Origin: Paenibacillus eucommiae
GTDB lineage: Bacteria > Bacillota > Bacilli > Paenibacillales > NBRC-103111
Reading direction: 5' to 3'
DNA length: 64,000 nucleotides
Assembly: GCF_017874215.1 (NCBI RefSeq)
Contig: NZ_JAGGLB010000001.1
Coordinates: 558,001-622,000 of the forward strand
Shown: one piece after another, positions 1 to 9,404 of the stretch
Numbering within the stretch: the first letter of the stretch is position 1
How the letters are laid out: every line of letters begins with the position of its first letter
Translations under genes and position numbers: made by a program
The notes under the pieces: model-generated
Seen by the model: the letters and a program-made list of their open reading frames with translations, nothing else
Told to the model about the DNA's origin: nothing
Databases searched by the model: none

Positions 1-1250
1 TCATAGGGAGGTATCCACTCGATATCACCGTTGACCTTTTTGTATGTCTTGTTTTCTTCCCCATATCTTAATTTCTCGTACAGCTCAAGGTCGGCAAAAT
101 TAGTCGCTTCGATGATTTCAATGTACTTGATCATTTTATCCGGATCTTGCTCCAATTTCTTAGCGTATTGTCTGCCACTACCGACAACTGGATTTGTTTG
201 GTTAATTCCGAATTCACCGTTTGGTCCTACAGGTCCACTTGTTATTGCCCATTTCGCATTCGGATTTTTCTCAAGCAGCTTGTCGTAGAAATCGCCTCCA
301 GAGAAAGCTTCGGCAGGAATAAAGGCCCACCAGGAGTTCCAAGCGACACCTATCTTCTCGGAAACCACTTTATCGGTGATGTTAGTGCCTTTGTTAATGA
401 TGAATTCCGGATCAATCAGATCTTGCTTGTACCATTTGTGTAAAACCTCCAGCGCGTCCTTGGCTCCAGGCTGGACTTCACCAAGCACCACTTTTCCGGC
501 CTTTTCGGTGAAAAGGCCGGGATACAGGCCAAAAGCACCAAAGACGGGACTGAAGAAGCCTTCCACACTATCCGCCCCACCCGTAAGGCCGTAAGTATCC
601 TTCTTTCCATTATTGTCTGGATCCTCATTGCGGAATTTGATCATCGCAGCTTCAAGCTCATCCAGGGTTTCCGGCACCTTCGTGATCCCAACCTTATTCA
701 GCCAATCTTCCCGCATACCGAAGACCATTCGCTTTGAACCGATTGTCCATAAAATCGGCATGGCATAGTTTTTACCATTTCTCATCGAATACCGTAACGG
801 ATCATCCCCGAGCGCCTTCTTCAGCCATTCCATATATTTTGGCGCGTGTTTCTCCAACAGCTCAGGTGGAATTTCCGCCAATACGTCCTGATCAACCAAT
901 TTATCGAAATTAATGACGTCCAATCCTTCAAAAGTATCAGGTACTTCGCCCGAAGCGATGCTGAGCTGTGTATTTTGAACGTACGTTTCCCCTTTCCGCG
1001 GCTGGACTTCAAAATCGATGTTAAAGTGCTCCCTGATCAATTTGCCAGCATAACCGTCAGTCACGACTTTTTCCGGTGTAACGGAATAGAATTGCATCAT
1101 CATTTGTTTCTCTGGAGCTTTCGTTGCCGCAGCAGTCGGTGTAGTACTTACATTCGGACTACTGCTCGGATTGCTGGAGCATCCTGCAATAGCTGCAACC
1201 AGCAGCACAGTGCTTAAGCTTTGAAGAACTTTTCTTTTTTGGCTTTTCAA
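1..1250 (-). CDS. Sugar ABC transporter solute-binding lipoprotein (3' end outside window)
   Basis: The protein begins at a TTG (position 1250) preceded by AGAGAGGGTG. It has a lysine/arginine-rich start, a hydrophobic stretch and a lipobox ending AAIAGC followed by a Ser/Pro/Thr-rich linker, so it is a membrane-anchored lipoprotein. The body resembles the large family 1 binding proteins (LipO/YtcQ-like) that pair with LplB/LplC permeases. It captures an oligosaccharide outside the cell and hands it to the two permeases encoded immediately upstream. The gap to the upstream permease is about 53 nt, consistent with one operon. The reading frame runs off the left edge of the window, so the C-terminus is unseen. 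Substrate cannot be told from sequence. Confidence 0.88.
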   Translation of the reverse strand, partial: MKSQKRKVLQSLSTVLLVAAIAGCSSNPSSSPNVSTTPTAAATKAPEKQMMMQFYSVTPEKVVTDGYAGKLIREHFNIDFEVQPRKGETYVQNTQLSIASGEVPDTFEGLDVINFDKLVDQDVLAEIPPELLEKHAPKYMEWLKKALGDDPLRYSMRNGKNYAMPILWTIGSKRMVFGMREDWLNKVGITKVPETLDELEAAMIKFRNEDPDNNGKKDTYGLTGGADSVEGFFSPVFGAFGLYPGLFTEKAGKVVLGEVQPGAKDALEVLHKWYKQDLIDPEFIINKGTNITDKVVSEKIGVAWNSWWAFIPAEAFSGGDFYDKLLEKNPNAKWAITSGPVGPNGEFGINQTNPVVGSGRQYAKKLEQDPDKMIKYIEIIEATNFADLELYEKLRYGEENKTYKKVNGDIEWIPPY

Positions 1251-1303
1251 TGTTGACACCCTCTCTTCTATTTTAAATTCAATCATATTCTATTAGGAGG
1301 GAG

Positions 1304-2191
1304 TTACCCTTTAATAGCACCTAACATAATCCCTTTTACAAAATGTCTCTGCACGAAGGGATACACAATCAGCATCGGAATAAGCGAGCACATAATCATG
1401 GTAGCCTGCAGCTGCCTGCCGGAAAACCGCGATTTTTCTCCCATCTGATAGAGGACTGCGTTGAGATCTTCCACATTGTTCTCGACAATGATTTTGCGCA
1501 GCACCACTTGCAGCACCTGCTTGCTTGTATCCGAAATGTAAATCATACTGTCAAACCAGGCGTTCCAATGATAGACAGCCACCCACATGGCAACAGTCGC
1601 CAGCACAGGCTTCGATAACGGAATAACAATTTTCCAAAAAATAAGGATATAACCGGCGCCATCCATTTTAGCGGATTCTTCCAGGCTCTCCGGGATCGAC
1701 CGAAAAAAGTTTCTCATGATAAACACATTGAAAGCGCCAATCATTCCGGGCAGCACCAGAGCCCAAATCGTATCGTACAGACCCAAATTTTTGATCAGAA
1801 AATAATTCGGTATCAGTCCACCGTTAAACAGCATAGTGATTAAAATAAACGTGGTGAACAGCTTGTTCCAGGGCAGCCCTTCCTTGGACAACGGATAGGC
1901 TGTGAGTGAGGTGAATACAATACTTAGCGAAACACCGAGAATTGTACGCAAGATCGTATTGCCGTAACCAATCCAGAGCAGTTTGTATTGAAGGACAAGC
2001 CCATAGCTGTCCAGCGATATCTTTGAGGGGAAAAGCAGCATCCCCGTCGAATAAGCGGATACATCGTCACTGATCGAAAGTGCAACCTGATTCCAGAAAG
2101 GGTACAAAGTAATGAACATGATCAGCAGCAGCAGTAAATAAAGTAAAACGTCAAACACTTTCTCGCCAGTCCTTTTACGGATGGTACTCAC
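1304..2191 (-). CDS. Carbohydrate ABC transporter permease, LplC/YtcP-like (CUT1, MalG side)
   Basis: An integral membrane protein with about six hydrophobic segments and the permease EAA loop (EESAKMDGAG), which docks the shared ATPase. Family members form a heterodimeric channel with an LplB-type partner, here the gene just upstream. I chose the GTG at 2191 because GGAGG lies about 7 nt ahead of it; the longer reading frame to 2248 would overlap the upstream gene and lacks a good ribosome site. That gives 295 residues, normal for the family. No ATP-binding subunit is encoded nearby, so a distant MsmX-type ATPase probably serves it (inference). Confidence 0.9.
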   Translation of the reverse strand: MSTIRKRTGEKVFDVLLYLLLLLIMFITLYPFWNQVALSISDDVSAYSTGMLLFPSKISLDSYGLVLQYKLLWIGYGNTILRTILGVSLSIVFTSLTAYPLSKEGLPWNKLFTTFILITMLFNGGLIPNYFLIKNLGLYDTIWALVLPGMIGAFNVFIMRNFFRSIPESLEESAKMDGAGYILIFWKIVIPLSKPVLATVAMWVAVYHWNAWFDSMIYISDTSKQVLQVVLRKIIVENNVEDLNAVLYQMGEKSRFSGRQLQATMIMCSLIPMLIVYPFVQRHFVKGIMLGAIKG

Positions 2192-2214
2192 CCGAATTCC
2201 TCCTCTCCCGGATT

Positions 2215-3165
2215 TCACCACAAGGTATGCTCCTTGCCGCCGATCCATTTGACGATGTAGTTAGTCGACACGACAAGCACCAAAGCAACGACCGACTTGA
2301 AAAGCCCTATAGCGGTTGAATAGCTGTACTCCATCTCCGTTAACCCTTTCCGGTAAGCGTAAGTGTCAATAATATCGGAAACATTGTACACATTTGGATT
2401 ATACAAGTTGAAAATTTGGTCAAAACCAGCATCAAGAATATGGGACATCCGCAGGATCAGCATAATGACGATAACGGGCACCAGCATCGGAATCGTAATG
2501 TAAACGGCCCGCTGCAACCGGTTGGCCCCATCAATAATAGAAGCTTCATACAGCTGATAATCAATCCCGGCAATAGCCGCAAAATAGATGATCGAGCCCC
2601 AGCCAAAGGACTGAAAAATATCGGTTACAACCAATACACTACGGAAGTAGCGATCATCCGCCAGCATCAGAACCGGTTCGAATCCCAGCAGCTTCATTCC
2701 CCAATTTACCGGACCATCCATGGAAAAAAAACTGATTACTATACCACCAAGCACAATCCAGGAAATAAAATGCGGCAAATACGAAACCGTTTGCACGACT
2801 TTCTTGAAAGGCGCTCTTGTCACCTCATTCAGCAGCAGGGCAAATACGATAGGCGCGGGAAAGCCAAAAATAAGCTTGTACAGGCTGATAATTAGGGTAT
2901 TGCGGATAACGACAAGAAAATGGGGATCGTCAAACGCTTTTGCGAAATACTTAAAGCCCGCCCAACCGCTGCCCATGATGCCTTGCGTAATTTTAAAATC
3001 CTTGAAGGCGATTACGACCCCGTACATAGGAACATAGTGAAATACAAAAAAGTAAATCAGACCAGGAATAAGCATCCACAGCAGGGCACTATATTTGTTC
3101 CGTTTCTTGCGCCGTATGGCTGATACTCCAGTCTTACCGCTAAAATGCGGCACAGTGCTCTCCAT
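2215..3165 (-). CDS. Carbohydrate ABC transporter permease, LplB-like (CUT1, MalF side)
   Basis: About 316 residues with six hydrophobic segments, the N-terminal pattern LIPGLIYFFVFHYVPMYG typical of LplB/YteP-type permeases, and the EAA loop YEASIIDGAN. It forms the translocation pore with the LplC-type protein that follows 24 nt downstream. The start at 3165 has AAGGAGG 11 nt upstream; a 26-residue longer reading frame (to 3243) has no comparable ribosome site and a hydrophilic start unlike the family. A 211-nt gap separates it from the sensor kinase upstream, so the transporter genes may have their own promoter controlled by that two-component system. Confidence 0.9.
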   Translation of the reverse strand: MESTVPHFSGKTGVSAIRRKKRNKYSALLWMLIPGLIYFFVFHYVPMYGVVIAFKDFKITQGIMGSGWAGFKYFAKAFDDPHFLVVIRNTLIISLYKLIFGFPAPIVFALLLNEVTRAPFKKVVQTVSYLPHFISWIVLGGIVISFFSMDGPVNWGMKLLGFEPVLMLADDRYFRSVLVVTDIFQSFGWGSIIYFAAIAGIDYQLYEASIIDGANRLQRAVYITIPMLVPVIVIMLILRMSHILDAGFDQIFNLYNPNVYNVSDIIDTYAYRKGLTEMEYSYSTAIGLFKSVVALVLVVSTNYIVKWIGGKEHTLW

Positions 3166-3272
3166 ACGTTTTTTCTCCTCCTTCTCTAGATGTGTTTCGC
3201 ATGATTGGACGGCTGCTGTCCGTCCTTTGTCAGGCTGTTCCATACGATTTAGTTATTGCTTTGCCTTCCTTT

Positions 3273-3301
3273 ACTATACCAACCGGCAAACCAGCTGTAA
3301 G
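3273..3301 (-). promoter_or_regulatory. Candidate promoter of the first transporter operon
   Basis: On the minus strand a TATAGT hexamer (3273-3278) is preceded at 17 bp by CTTACA, a poor -35. A weak -35 fits an activator-dependent promoter, as expected for a YesN-type regulator encoded just upstream. An AT-rich stretch near 3310-3345 could hold the activator sites, but no clear repeat was found. Confidence 0.35.
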
Positions 3302-3376
3302 CATCAGATTTCTTTGAAATATATCAATTTCTTATCCTTTTCAAAATGCCGCATCAGACCCATTCTCCGTCATCCG

Positions 3377-5191
3377 TTAACCCTTAAACTTTGGAAAAAG
3401 CAGCTTCATACAGGTTCCCGCTCCTGGCTCCGACTCTATCGTAATGCCATACTGCTCCCCAAAAAATAAACGAATACGCTCATGGACATTTTTCAACCCA
3501 TATCCATCGGAATGAGCAGACAACAGCTGTTCCATTAAGCCGGGTTCAATGCCAGGACCGTTGTCCTCGATGTCAATGGCGATGTAATCCCCATTGATCG
3601 TTCCGCGGATGGTCAGGCAGCCCCGTCCCTCGGTTTTGAGGTCTATCCCATGATCGATCGCATTCTCCACAATGGGCTGAAGCACCAAATTAATCATGTC
3701 ATATTCATAAATCTGTTCGTCAATTGAGAAAACCGCATCGAAGCTATGGTCGTGCATGATCAACTGTATGTCAAGATACGAGCGAATATTGTCCATCTCA
3801 TTACGGATCGATATCACATTGGAGCCCTTGTTCAGCGCCGTCCGGTAAAACCGGGATAACGAGGTCACGATGTGCCCGATGTCATCCGCTTCTATTTGAA
3901 TCGCTTTCCAGTGAATAATCGACAGTGAATTGTACAGAAAATGTGGATTAATTTGTGATTGAAGCGCCTTTAGTTCTGCTTCTTTTTGGATAATTTTGTT
4001 CTGATACATCTCCTGAATCAGTTCATTGATCCGGTTCAGCATGTGTCCGAAGCGGTTCGTCAGCTCACCGATTTCATCCTTGGCCGAGCTATGGACCACC
4101 ACGTGCAGGTTACCGTCTTCGACCTGGATCATTTTTTTATTCAAGTGACGAATAGGCTTGAGCATCGTATGCGAAAAAATCCATATGAGCACCAGCAAGG
4201 TGAGCAAGCAGATTAAAACTACAACCAATGTAGCCTTCATGATCGAACCGGCATCAGCAGCAATCATATTGACAGGAATATAACAATGAAGCGTCCATCC
4301 AGGAAGCGCAATGGGCTTTTGAATAACGATGTACGAAACACCTGCTATTTTAACGAGCCCGTCTTTTAGCTTGACGACCTCTTCCGGCCGCAGCGATTGA
4401 TCCCGACTGGCCGCATTCGGGGAATTCGGAGCATTCGAAGCATTCGAAGCATTCGAAGCATTTGGAGTATCTGAAGCATCTGAAGCATCTGAAGCAACTC
4501 GATCGGCTGCCGCCGAATGGGCTGTATCCCGGTTGGCAAATACAATTCGCTGCTGATCATCGGAAATAACAATGCCGTATTGGTCCAGATTGCTTTTCCC
4601 GATTTCTGCCAGCACCTGATTTTGACTCAGCCTGATATACAATACGGAAATATTCTTGTTCACATATATATCCGGGAAAGCCCGCGCCGCAATTATGGCT
4701 TGTCCGGTGGAAGACCATTCTGTTTGTTTAGATTTAAGCGCCTCGTTAAACCAGGCCTCCTCCAGAACACGCTCCTTATCCTTCATATAATCCCCGAATT
4801 CAGGCATCCCCTTCGAATATACCGTCATCTGTTCAATCTCTTTATTCAGGTACAGCACCGTATTAAAGTAAGGCTCCAAAACATTGCGGATGTCCTCAGC
4901 CATAACAGTCAAATCAAGATAATGATTACTAAAAATCTTGTGAAATCCTGCATTGGACACAATCGATTTAATAATTCCGTCATACCACACCATCTTGGAA
5001 TTCAAACTTTCCGCCATCGTACTGACCGTTGCCCGAAGCCCCTGCTCCGCCTGCATACGCAAAAAAAGCTTGGACTGATTAAAAGAATACAGGCCAAGTG
5101 TCATTAGCGGAATCAGAATGACAATCAAATAGGACAGCACCAGCTTTTGCCGGAACCGTAGGTTCTTAAATGCGCTCAGCCAGCGGTTCAT
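3377..5191 (-). CDS. YesM-type sensor histidine kinase
   Basis: A 604-residue membrane kinase. It has an N-terminal transmembrane segment (about 17-38), an extracellular Cache-like sensor region (about 40-310), a second transmembrane segment (about 318-338), HAMP, the His_kinase motif NPHFLYNSL near residue 413 and the ATPase motifs QPIVENAIDHG near 506 and EDNGPGI. It senses an extracellular sugar signal or the loaded binding protein and phosphorylates the regulator encoded just upstream, whose end overlaps this start by 4 nt (ATGA). The sensor region contains a low-complexity Asn/Ser/Ala/Asp insert encoded by a 9-nt tandem repeat, which is unusual. Confidence 0.93.
   Translation of the reverse strand: MNRWLSAFKNLRFRQKLVLSYLIVILIPLMTLGLYSFNQSKLFLRMQAEQGLRATVSTMAESLNSKMVWYDGIIKSIVSNAGFHKIFSNHYLDLTVMAEDIRNVLEPYFNTVLYLNKEIEQMTVYSKGMPEFGDYMKDKERVLEEAWFNEALKSKQTEWSSTGQAIIAARAFPDIYVNKNISVLYIRLSQNQVLAEIGKSNLDQYGIVISDDQQRIVFANRDTAHSAAADRVASDASDASDTPNASNASNASNAPNSPNAASRDQSLRPEEVVKLKDGLVKIAGVSYIVIQKPIALPGWTLHCYIPVNMIAADAGSIMKATLVVVLICLLTLLVLIWIFSHTMLKPIRHLNKKMIQVEDGNLHVVVHSSAKDEIGELTNRFGHMLNRINELIQEMYQNKIIQKEAELKALQSQINPHFLYNSLSIIHWKAIQIEADDIGHIVTSLSRFYRTALNKGSNVISIRNEMDNIRSYLDIQLIMHDHSFDAVFSIDEQIYEYDMINLVLQPIVENAIDHGIDLKTEGRGCLTIRGTINGDYIAIDIEDNGPGIEPGLMEQLLSAHSDGYGLKNVHERIRLFFGEQYGITIESEPGAGTCMKLLFPKFKG
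4422..4502. repeat. Nine 9-nt tandem units inside the sensor kinase gene
   Basis: Units of the form GCATTCGAA / GCATCTGAA repeat nine times in frame on the plus-strand reading, coding on the minus strand for alternating Asn/Asp-Ala-Ser triplets in the extracellular domain. Because the unit is a multiple of three, copy-number change would alter loop length without breaking the frame. Confidence 0.85.
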
Positions 5192-5988
5192 GCTCCATCA
5201 CCCTCCCGGTATTTGGCTGGCGTTGTGCCATAATAATTTCGAAAGATAGAGCAAAAATAAGAAAAATTAGGATAACCTACCTCATTGGAAATATCCACTA
5301 TTTTCATATTCGTATGACGAAGCAGCTCGCACGCCTTTTCTAACCGGTAAGTGGTCATATATTTCACGATGCTCGTCCCAGTTTCTTTCTTGAACAGCCG
5401 GCTTAAATAATTGGGGGTGAGATACACTTTATCGGCCAAGGATTGAAGTCCAAGATCATCGCGATACTCCTGATGAATGAGCTTCAACACTTCTTCAATC
5501 ACTTTGCGGGCAGCATAGGTGTCCAACAAGAAGTCGTCCGCTTCTTTCCTCTCTAGGCGGCTTTCTCCTGGACCAATCTCCTGCAGCTTTCCCTGCCCAA
5601 GTCTACCCACCTCTTCTTCCTCACAAAATCCTATGACTTGATTCATAGCATCTAAAAACTCTCTGACCTCCACTGGTTTAAGAATATAATGGGCAATATG
5701 CAGAGGAATCGCGCGTTTCGCATAATCGAATTCACCGTAAGCGCTTAAAATAATAATCTTGATCGAACGGTTGCTCTCCCTTACGCTCGCAGCCAGCTGC
5801 AGCCCATCCATAAACGGCATTTTAATATCTGTGAGGAGAATATCTACCTTTCTGCTTTGCAGGATCGAGAGCGCTTTCTTCCCGTTTTCGGCTTCCTCCA
5901 CATTTAAGGGCAGCCCATGCTTTTTGATCAAAAATTTGATGCCTTCCCGTTCGATTTTCTCATCATCAACAACCAAAATGTTATACAT
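5188..5988 (-). CDS. AraC-family (YesN-type) response regulator
   Basis: A 266-residue regulator with an N-terminal receiver domain (acidic pair in VVDDEK, phosphoacceptor aspartate in LLTDIKMPFMDG near residue 53, conserved Lys in LKPVE) and a C-terminal AraC DNA-binding domain with two helix-turn-helix units (LTPNYLSRLFKKETG and the VGYPNFSYF/TPAKYR signature). It should activate the transporter genes downstream once phosphorylated by the adjacent kinase. It is shorter than most YesN proteins because the middle linker is only about 25-30 residues. It is the first gene of the unit, with a good sigma-A promoter upstream. Confidence 0.93.
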   Translation of the reverse strand: MYNILVVDDEKIEREGIKFLIKKHGLPLNVEEAENGKKALSILQSRKVDILLTDIKMPFMDGLQLAASVRESNRSIKIIILSAYGEFDYAKRAIPLHIAHYILKPVEVREFLDAMNQVIGFCEEEEVGRLGQGKLQEIGPGESRLERKEADDFLLDTYAARKVIEEVLKLIHQEYRDDLGLQSLADKVYLTPNYLSRLFKKETGTSIVKYMTTYRLEKACELLRHTNMKIVDISNEVGYPNFSYFCSIFRNYYGTTPAKYREGDGA

Positions 5989-6052
5989 CTTTGTCAGACC
6001 TCCCCTAACCCTTCATTCGTAAAAATCGCTGAACCAACGGTCTTATGTCCAA

Positions 6053-6081
6053 ATTATTCCTAAGATAACCAGAAAAGTCAA
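6053..6081 (-). promoter_or_regulatory. Sigma-A-type promoter for the regulator/kinase pair
   Basis: Minus-strand TTGACT (6076-6081) and AATAAT (6053-6058) are separated by exactly 17 bp, about 60 nt ahead of the regulator start. Confidence 0.65.
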
Positions 6082-6164
6082 TCGTTTTATATAGGACATC
6101 CGAAATCAATCAAAACTTGCCTCTCAGCAGCTTGGAATTTCCCCCTCCTTAGTAGGCCCAAGCC

Positions 6165-6549
6165 CCGTTGTGGTGTCCTTTGAGGAGCGTACTTGTGACG
6201 TTGGCCCGTGGAGGAAGGGAATGGCTACAATCGCACGAATCACACGAACACCAAGCTCAAACGGACAACCAGCAAGGGTTTTTCTCTTGATTCAATGTGA
6301 TTTCCTAGCGGGCGCAGACGCTGGCAGTGAAGAGCGCACGCAGCTGAGAAGGATTTGCTACTTTAACGATGTTTTTCATCGTTAAAAGCACCAGCTCTCT
6401 CCTCATCCTTACTTTAACGATGATAAACATCGTTAAAATCCCTTTTAATACCCCAAGTGAGGTCATCCCCCTCTTTTAACGATGAAAAACATCATTAACG
6501 TGACGGATTGACCTCGAACACTAACTTTAACGATGAAAAACATCGTTAA
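6165..6549. repeat. Dispersed palindrome module, copy A
   Basis: This intergenic stretch shares blocks with modules at 23240 and 37312: a GTCCTTTGAGG block, a TACAATCGCACG block, an AAGCTCAAACGGAC block, a GATTTCCTAG block, then four palindromes of the form TTTAACGATG-5 nt-CATCGTTAAA starting at 6362, 6413, 6475 and 6526. The internal 120-nt hairpin found in the other two copies is missing, cleanly joined at GGGAATGGCT. No protein-coding signal was found in it. Confidence 0.85.
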
Positions 6550-6658
6550 GTGAAAGTATAAACCTGGTGCGGGATTGGCCGATCGCTCTTCCCCATTAAG
6601 CACCCCTTATCGATATTTCATCACTATAAAGTATTAAAGCAATTTGAATTGTTAATGA

Positions 6659-6720
6659 GAATAGAGAGCAGCCCCTCCTTAAATCGGAATTCCGACCTTA
6701 GGAGGGGCTGCTCTCTATTC
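6659..6720. terminator. 62-nt near-perfect hairpin downstream of pxpA
   Basis: Arms GAATAGAGAGCAGCCCCTCC and its complement flank a second inner palindrome centred on CGGAATTCCG, giving roughly a 30-bp stem with three mismatches. It sits 49 nt beyond the pxpA stop. No strong U-tract follows on either strand, so it may be a terminator without a classical tail, an mRNA-stabilising structure or a small inverted-repeat element. Confidence 0.6.
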
Positions 6721-6768
6721 TTAATACTGCTCATACCGCCAGCAATCATAAGCAACCCTAAGTTATAT

Positions 6769-7605
6769 TCAAAACTTTTCTTGCCTTGCGTCAGACACAG
6801 TCCTCGCAGTCCTCGCAGTCCTCACAGTCCTCCCTATCGGTTGCAGGATAACCCCCGCTTTGGACAATGAATCGTTGATAGTCTGAGCAAATTCCAGCGC
6901 ATGAGTACCATCACCGTGGATACATATCGTATCTGCCTTAATAGGAATTTCAATACCTTGTCTTGATACAATTCGTCCTTCTTTGACCATGCGAATGACC
7001 TGCTGCAGCGCTTCCTGCTCATCTGTCAGGACAGCATCAGGCTGGCGTCTTGGTGTTAATGAGCCATCGGATTGATAGGTACGATCAGCGAATACCTCAC
7101 TAGCCGTGCGAAGCCCCGCCTTCTCGCCAGCTTTAATAAGCTCGCTCCCCGCTAGTCCGAACAATATTAGCTCAGGATCTACCTTGTAAACCGCTTCTAC
7201 AACAGCTTCCGCCAAAGCACTATTTCCTGAAGACATATTGTACAGCTCTCCATGCGCCTTCACATGCTGCAGCGTACCGCCTTCAGCACGGACAAAGCCC
7301 CAGAGCGATCCGATCTGGTAAACAACCAAATCATAGGCTTCCTGGGGAGATATCTCCATCTTTCTCCGGCCAAAGCCGATCAAATCCTGCAAGCCCGGGT
7401 GAGCTCCGATAGCCACGTTCTGCTCAAGAGCCAGCTTCACTGTTCTCCGCATCGTTCCCGGATCACCGGCATGAAAGCCACAGGCGATGTTGGCCGAGGT
7501 CACATAAGGCAAGATGTCGGCGTCTCTGCCAAGTGTGTACGCCCCGAAGCTTTCCCCCATGTCACAATTAAGGTCCACATAGGTCCTTTTTATTTCCTTT
7601 TTCAT
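6769..7605 (-). CDS. pxpA: 5-oxoprolinase subunit A (LamB/YcsF family)
   Basis: PxpA acts with PxpB and PxpC in ATP-dependent opening of 5-oxoproline (pyroglutamate) to glutamate in the cytoplasm. The signature [11 protein letters not shown], the [12 protein letters not shown] motif and VKAHGELYN are all present. I set the start at the second candidate ATG (7605) because AGGGGTG lies 7 nt upstream; about 278 residues, slightly longer than usual. The C-terminus carries a short Thr/Ala/Arg repeat encoded by a 9-nt direct repeat (TCCTCGCAG units near 6800), probably dispensable. It is the last gene of the ubiX-pxpB-pxpC-pxpA unit, 40 nt after pxpC. Confidence 0.93.
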   Translation of the reverse strand: MKKEIKRTYVDLNCDMGESFGAYTLGRDADILPYVTSANIACGFHAGDPGTMRRTVKLALEQNVAIGAHPGLQDLIGFGRRKMEISPQEAYDLVVYQIGSLWGFVRAEGGTLQHVKAHGELYNMSSGNSALAEAVVEAVYKVDPELILFGLAGSELIKAGEKAGLRTASEVFADRTYQSDGSLTPRRQPDAVLTDEQEALQQVIRMVKEGRIVSRQGIEIPIKADTICIHGDGTHALEFAQTINDSLSKAGVILQPIGRTVRTARTARTVSDARQEKF

Positions 7606-7645
7606 ATTTGCACCCCTGCTTCCCATCAACAGATTCCAAACGATT

Positions 7646-8656
7646 TCATCTTATTTTCATATCTATGCTTGCTTTCAATAATTGCACATTATATTGGGCG
7701 AGCAAATGCAATTCCTGTGCATCTCGAAGATCGGTTAGCTGGAAGCGGATTTTACTGCCAATCTGGGCTTGAGCCATCAGGGGGAGGTCCACGGTGATTA
7801 CCTGCGCTATTTTCGGATACCCGCCTGTGGTCTGACGATCTGCCATTAAGACGATGGGCTGGCCGTCCGGAGGAACTTGCACAGTTCCAAATGTAACGGG
7901 CTCAGACAGCATCTCCTTATTCACAAGCATTTGCAGCGGCTTCCCTTCCAATCGGTAACCCATCCGATCGGACTTAGGCTGTACGCGAAAGCTCGAATTC
8001 GTTAATTCGTAAAGACTTTCAGGCTCGAATAAATCATACTGCGCACCGGGTATCACTCTAACGACAGGGTCTGGCCGATAATCGGGCATAATCGTGTTGG
8101 AGACGCGCCATGCAGCAGCAATAAAGGGCGACTCACTCCCAATCCCTTTATTTTCCAAATGAGCAGCAATTTTCGCTCCCAGCACAGACGCCGGCTTGAA
8201 CTGCAAGCGGTCCTCTACATCCAACGCGCGCCCCTCGAAGCCGCCAATGCCTGCTCTTAAATAGGTAGCATAACTATTCATCTGCCGCGGCACATCGAAA
8301 CCGCCTGCAACGGCTAAATAACAGCGGCTTCCCTGACTCGCAGCACCAAACTGAAGGGAACTGCCCGGACGCATATAAATAGGCCTCCACATCGGCACCG
8401 GAATTCCATCCACGGTGGGCGACATAGGGCTCCCGCATACAGCAATAACGACGGAAGCCTCAAAATAGAGCGTAGGCCCGATCACCGTCATTTCCAATGA
8501 AGCCTCTGACTGCTCATTGCCAACCAACAGGTTGGCTGTCGTATGGGCAAAGGCATCCATGGCACCGCTGGCTATAACACCATACTTCTGATACCCGAAT
8601 CTCCCTGCATCCTGCAAGGTGGTCAGCAGACCCGGCTTTTGCACAACAATCGTCAT
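7646..8656 (-). CDS. pxpC: 5-oxoprolinase subunit C (KipA / biotin-dependent carboxyltransferase-like)
   Basis: A 336-residue protein of the KipA/urea amidolyase-like family, recognised by the N-terminal motif [31 protein letters not shown] and the C-terminal [15 protein letters not shown]. It forms a complex with PxpB (KipI) and works with PxpA on 5-oxoproline; in Bacillus the KipI partner also inhibits the sporulation kinase KinA. Its start codon overlaps the pxpB stop by 4 nt, implying translational coupling. Length and motifs look intact. Confidence 0.94.
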   Translation of the reverse strand: MTIVVQKPGLLTTLQDAGRFGYQKYGVIASGAMDAFAHTTANLLVGNEQSEASLEMTVIGPTLYFEASVVIAVCGSPMSPTVDGIPVPMWRPIYMRPGSSLQFGAASQGSRCYLAVAGGFDVPRQMNSYATYLRAGIGGFEGRALDVEDRLQFKPASVLGAKIAAHLENKGIGSESPFIAAAWRVSNTIMPDYRPDPVVRVIPGAQYDLFEPESLYELTNSSFRVQPKSDRMGYRLEGKPLQMLVNKEMLSEPVTFGTVQVPPDGQPIVLMADRQTTGGYPKIAQVITVDLPLMAQAQIGSKIRFQLTDLRDAQELHLLAQYNVQLLKASIDMKIR

Positions 8657-9395
8657 ATCCCTAGTCCCTTCATATACCCGTATTCCTCGCGGGAAATGGG
8701 GTAAAAGCGAATTACATTCCCTGCTTCCAGCAAGGTTGGAGGCTGCTCGCCCGGAACAAACAGCGTAAGCGGCGTCCGGCCAATCAGCTGCCAGCCGCCT
8801 GGAGTTTCAACGGAATATACGCCCGTCTGCTCTCCTGCAATTCCAACGGTTCCAGGCGGAACCGATAAGCGGGGAGTTTGTCTCCGCGGAGCTGCTATCC
8901 GTTTATCCATGCCACCCAAATAAGGAAAACCCGGGGCGAATCCGAGCATATGCACCAAATATTCACCTGAAGTATGGATAGCAATCACTTCATCCTTGCT
9001 TAATCCATTGTACTTCGCCACATGGGCCAAATCGACACCAAATTCCTCATCGTAGCACACGGGAATCTGAACAACCTGCGGCTCTGGAACTGCGTAATCG
9101 TTCATTAGCTCCAGACTATTTTTCAATAATTCCTCTACAATTTCAAATGGATACCGCGAACGCTCCGCCTGCATGCTCCTGTTATACACAAGATGAATGC
9201 GCATAGGATCATAGTACACAGTGACCGAAGTAAAAGCAGGCACAAGCTCAATCAGTCCCTCAAAAGGATGCTCAGCCAAATAAGCTGAAAAAGCTCTGAT
9301 CTTCGTATTTGTTTCTATATCTGCATGCTTGCCAAGCTTAACTATAGTGGCGCTATCCCCGAAGGGGGATATGTCCAGATAACGGATAGGAACAT
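8653..9395 (-). CDS. pxpB: 5-oxoprolinase subunit B (KipI family), apparent frameshift at codon 2
   Basis: The protein matches KipI/PxpB: PFGDSATIVKLG near the N-terminus, HMLGFAPGFPYLGG, VPPGTVGIAGEQTGVYS and a C-terminal region ending in the pxpC overlap. The conserved N-terminal reading frame continues upstream to about 9395 but has no ATG, GTG or TTG in frame before 9279. An ATG at 9393-9395 with AAAAGGGG in front is one base out of frame; one extra T after it would give Met-Phe-Pro-Ile-Arg-Tyr and restore a full 247-residue protein. Either a single-base deletion or sequencing error has occurred, or translation starts at the internal TTG 9279, giving a truncated 208-residue product missing a conserved motif. 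Confidence 0.85.
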
Positions 9396-9404
9396 CCCCT
9401 TTTT

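Noticed and set aside
846..1217. Open frame on the plus strand opposite the first binding-protein gene
   Set aside because: It is antisense to a well-supported lipoprotein gene, and has no ribosome site or family signature.
6362..6386. Palindromes as ordinary Rho-independent terminators
   Set aside because: Stems are AT-rich with weak pairing and lack a following U-run; four in a row at fixed spacing does not fit termination.
6362..6549. Palindromes as a CRISPR array
   Set aside because: Only four units, spacers are similar between distant copies and of unequal length, and no cas gene exists; they are repeated linkers, not spacers.
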